A stretch of DNA of 23,635 bases from an uncultured bacterium. Its GTDB lineage: Bacteria > Actinomycetota > Coriobacteriia > Coriobacteriales > Coriobacteriaceae. Below, piece by piece: positions 22,375 to 23,635 of the stretch (within the stretch, counting starts at the first letter, position 1; each line of letters begins with the position of its first letter). The position numbers and the translations under genes are program-made. The notes under the pieces are model-generated. The model was given only the letters and a program-made list of their open reading frames with translations, was not told the DNA's origin and made no database searches. Location of the stretch: assembly GCA_905216175.1 (NCBI GenBank), contig CAJMSV010000016.1, positions 1-23,635 on the forward strand, in the 5' to 3' direction.

Positions 22375-23635
22375 ATGCAAAAGGAATACCTGTCCGCCGC
22401 GGCGGAGGTGCTCAGCGACCAGGGTGTCGATGAGAACCTCGGCCTGAGCGACGACGAGGCGTCGTCGCGCCTCGCTAAGACAGGCCCTAACAAGCTCGAG
22501 GAAGCCGAGAAGACGCCGCTGTGGAAGCGTTTCTTTGAGCAGATGGCCGATCCCATGGTCATCATGCTGATCGTTGCCGCCGTCATCAGTGCGCTCACGG
22601 GCATGGTCAAGGGCGAGCCCGACTTTGCCGATGTCGTCATCATCATGTTCGTCGTTATCGTCTACTCGGTGCTGGGCGTGGTCCAGGAAGCTATAAGCGA
22701 GGAGGCTCTCGAGGCCCTGCAGGAGATGAGCGCGGCGCAGTCCAAGGTACTGCGCGACGGCAAGCTCGTGCACCTGCCGAGCGCCGAGCTCGTGCCCGGT
22801 GACGTGATCATGCTCGAGGCGGGCGACTCCGTTCCGGCCGACTGCCGCGTGCTCGAGAGTGCCACGATGAAGATCGAAGAGGCTGCACTCACCGGCGAGT
22901 CCGTGCCCGTAGAGAAGCACGCCAACGTGATCGAGCTTGCCGCGGGCACCGATGACGTGCCGCTCGGCGACCGCAAGAACATGTGCTACATGGGCTCTAC
23001 CGTGGTGTACGGCCGCGGCCGCGCCGTCGTGGTCGGTACCGGCATGGATACCGAGATGGGCAAGATCGCCGGCGCCCTGGCCGAGGCCAAGGAAGAGCTT
23101 ACGCCGCTGCAGGTGAAGCTTGCCGAGCTCAGCCGCATCCTCACCATCATGGTTATCGTCATCTGCGTCGTCATCTTTGGCGTCGACATCATCCGTCACG
23201 GCGTGGGCAACGTCCTCACCGACCCGACTGCCCTGCTCGACACCTTTATGGTCGCCGTCTCGCTTGCCGTCGCCGCCATCCCCGAGGGCCTGGTCGCCGT
23301 CGTGACCATCGTGCTGTCGCTTGGCGTGACCAAGATGGCCAAGCGCCAGGCGATTATCCGCAAGCTTTCTGCCGTCGAGACCCTCGGCTGCACGCAGACC
23401 ATCTGCTCCGACAAGACCGGCACCCTTACCCAGAACAAGATGACCGTCGTCAAGCACGAGCTCGCTGCGCCTAAGGAGAAGTTCCTGGCAGGTATGGCCC
23501 TTTGCTCCGATGCCCAGTGGGACGAGGAGCTGGGCGAGGCCGTGGGCGAGCCGACCGAGTGCGCGCTCGTCAACGACGCCGGCAAGGCGGGCCTCACCGG
23601 CCTGCCAGCCGAGCACCCGCGCGTGGGCGCGGCCC
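22375..23635 (+). CDS. P-type cation-transporting ATPase, Ca2+-ATPase-like (3' end outside window)
   Basis: The first 420 residues of a P2-type ATPase that pumps cations out of the cytoplasm; about half of an ~880-aa protein is visible. ATG 22375 follows GGAGGGG at seven bases. Visible parts, in order: the N-terminal cation ATPase domain (to ~55), membrane helices 1 and 2 (about 60-105), the actuator domain with LTGESVPVEK (172-181), helices 3 and 4 (about 256-315) with the ion-binding PEGL in AAIPEGLVAVV, the phosphorylation motif CSDKTGTLTQNKMT with Asp346, and the start of the nucleotide domain (GEPTECAL). PEGL and the overall order point to calcium or manganese rather than heavy metals. 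Its leader is strongly structured and may control translation. Confidence 0.93.
   Translation, partial: MQKEYLSAAAEVLSDQGVDENLGLSDDEASSRLAKTGPNKLEEAEKTPLWKRFFEQMADPMVIMLIVAAVISALTGMVKGEPDFADVVIIMFVVIVYSVLGVVQEAISEEALEALQEMSAAQSKVLRDGKLVHLPSAELVPGDVIMLEAGDSVPADCRVLESATMKIEEAALTGESVPVEKHANVIELAAGTDDVPLGDRKNMCYMGSTVVYGRGRAVVVGTGMDTEMGKIAGALAEAKEELTPLQVKLAELSRILTIMVIVICVVIFGVDIIRHGVGNVLTDPTALLDTFMVAVSLAVAAIPEGLVAVVTIVLSLGVTKMAKRQAIIRKLSAVETLGCTQTICSDKTGTLTQNKMTVVKHELAAPKEKFLAGMALCSDAQWDEELGEAVGEPTECALVNDAGKAGLTGLPAEHPRVGAA

Overview
The window reads as chromosome from a moderately GC-rich (roughly 60%) Actinomycetota of the class Coriobacteriia, most like Collinsella. This comes from the gene content (DUF4012 envelope protein, zinc-dependent phospholipase C-like protein, ECF metal transporter, Lys/Ala-tailed M32 peptidase), strong GGAGG-type ribosome sites, tight spacing, a T-box before pheST and a tRNA gene that encodes its own CCA. 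The genus is inference. No CRISPR array, complete insertion sequence, rRNA or prophage was seen.

Left part (1-4409), accessory in character: a 5'-incomplete HATPase/RecG-like regulator piece, an unrecognised 163-aa protein on the minus strand, a stand-alone HNH endonuclease with an unassigned N-terminal domain, a small zinc-ribbon protein, a DUF5710 protein with two CxxC knuckles, and tRNA-Val(GAC) with its own promoter and terminator.

Middle (4410-15086), mostly housekeeping: an EamA permease, a DUF4012 membrane protein, glmM (cell-wall precursor synthesis), a convergent M32 metallocarboxypeptidase sharing a bidirectional terminator with glmM, and pheS-pheT behind a T-box that attenuates transcription in response to uncharged tRNA-Phe.

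Right part (15087-23635): a three-gene ECF nickel/cobalt importer (CbiM with a fused N-like domain, CbiQ, CbiO). Its promoter overlaps the pheT terminator and carries a perfect GTGTTAC-N14-GTAACAC palindrome, suggesting NikR-type nickel control. Then come a zinc-dependent phospholipase C-like protein, a convergent protein with a PD-(D/E)XK-like C-terminus, a 124-bp REPIN-like inverted repeat, pyruvate kinase (minus strand), and a divergent P-type Ca2+-ATPase-like gene cut by the window end.

The most interesting signal is the roughly 110-nt leader of that ATPase. Two hairpins have perfectly complementary 7-nt loop sequences (a potential kissing complex), the second hairpin's outer stem covers the Shine-Dalgarno, and a competing pairing would break its inner stem. 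This is the architecture of a translational RNA switch, and I could not match it to a known class.
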